A stretch of 64,000 bases of DNA from Pampus argenteus (lineage: Eukaryota; Chordata; Actinopteri; Scombriformes; Stromateidae). Position numbers and translations under genes: made by a program. The notes below the pieces were generated by a model. It did not search any database, was not told the DNA's origin, and saw nothing but the letters and a program-made list of their open reading frames with translations. The stretch is from the NCBI GenBank assembly GCA_036937835.1, contig CM072874.1, forward strand, positions 14,584,001-14,648,000, written 5' to 3'. Shown piece after piece: positions 63,571 to 64,000 of the stretch (positions are counted from its first letter, which is position 1; each line of letters starts with the position of its first letter).

Positions 63571-64000
63571 AGCAGCAATTTACTAATCAACCAATCAGTG
63601 TCTTTTATCACAGATCTGTGTCATATGGCACCAAATCATGTTCAGTAGGTTTACATGTCTGCAGTGTCCACCAACTATGATTAAAACATATTTTATATAG
63701 TGTATTTCTAAACATGCTTCATGGTTTAATGTGTATTTGTATAGCGACAAGTACATTGCATGAAAGACCACATGCGACAGCAATCATAGCCTACGCTGGT
63801 TTGTAATGCTTATCCCTGGATGGGCTGTGTTTGACTCTGAGGCAGCAGCAGATTCTTCTAATTTACGTCTCTTAGACTTGTTTTTATTTGTACTCGTAAA
63901 TTTGAAATGTTGTGACATATGAGGATGCGAGGTGTGGGAGTTATCTAACTGTCTCTGAAGGATCATGAAAAGTATTTATGAAGTTCTGCCCAGTCCTTTT

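Larger units (their letters stand above)
46576..64000 (+). other. jade2: jade2 intron (at least 17.4 kb) running off the window
   Basis: No match to the expected next JADE2 coding block (VRNL-YMVTRRE...) was found on the + strand, so the donor at 46576 probably joins an exon beyond 64000. The interval has a decayed LINE fragment (47428-47511), homopolymer C and G tracts, hairpins, CA/TG runs, and a teleost retroposon remnant at 63211-63570. The remainder is non-coding as far as can be seen. A second, unrelated gene hidden here cannot be fully excluded, but no spliced coding pattern was recognised. Confidence 0.7.

Overview
This is a vertebrate nuclear genome window, most likely from a ray-finned (percomorph-like) fish. 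It has short, widely spaced exons with GT/AG borders, dense (CA/TG)n microsatellites, and several teleost-type interspersed repeats: tRNA-derived SINEs, hAT elements, retroposon tails ending in (TCTA)n-like repeats, and an 'ACTAATCGATTA' MITE family. No operon, ribosome-binding site, CRISPR array or other prokaryotic structure was seen.

The window holds one recognisable protein-coding gene, on the + strand: jade2 (phf15), which encodes a JADE-family PHD-finger scaffold of the HBO1/KAT7 histone acetyltransferase complex. Seven internal coding exons are supported: 630-787, 30270-30424, 34628-34839, 36711-36878, 40608-40724, 44341-44829 and 46411-46575. Spliced, they give 1,464 nt, exactly 488 codons in one open frame. 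The order is an Enhancer-of-polycomb-like N-terminal segment, an acidic linker, PHD1 (split over two exons), a zinc knuckle, PHD2 (split over two exons), an S/T/N-rich insert, and the conserved basic block ending in HLRQDLER. The start codon exon lies upstream of base 1. The exon or exons after DLER (expected to continue with VRNL and the C-terminal tail) were not found and probably lie beyond 64000. JADE2 is preferred over JADE1 and JADE3 because of IGCPEKMEPITK, TGTCIQCSMPSC and DEVDNLAQQEQDVLYRRL.

Layout: 1-629 is the end of an upstream intron. 788-30269 is a 29.5 kb intron with many microsatellites, one 163-bp (GT)n tract, two SINE copies, a hAT-like MITE at about 22 kb and an odd degenerate repeat field at 7.1-8.4 kb. 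30270-46575 is the exon-rich part. The intron at 30425-34627 contains a complete 1,341-bp hAT element with a perfect 8-bp target duplication and a frameshifted BED zinc finger. 46576-64000 is a further intron of at least 17.4 kb with a decayed LINE fragment, long C and G homopolymers, strong hairpins and a teleost retroposon remnant at the 3' end.

I found no undescribed multi-gene system. The most interesting items are the hAT copy with its internal 34-bp perfect palindrome, a juxtaposed acceptor/donor sequence at the start of the 40.6 kb exon (possible recursive splicing or regulated skipping), a long TG tract 22 nt after the donor of the 46.4 kb exon, the degenerate repeat field at 7-8.4 kb, and several perfect hairpins. 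Exon calls rest on family recognition plus splice phase. Repeat names rest on memory of family features, with no database search.
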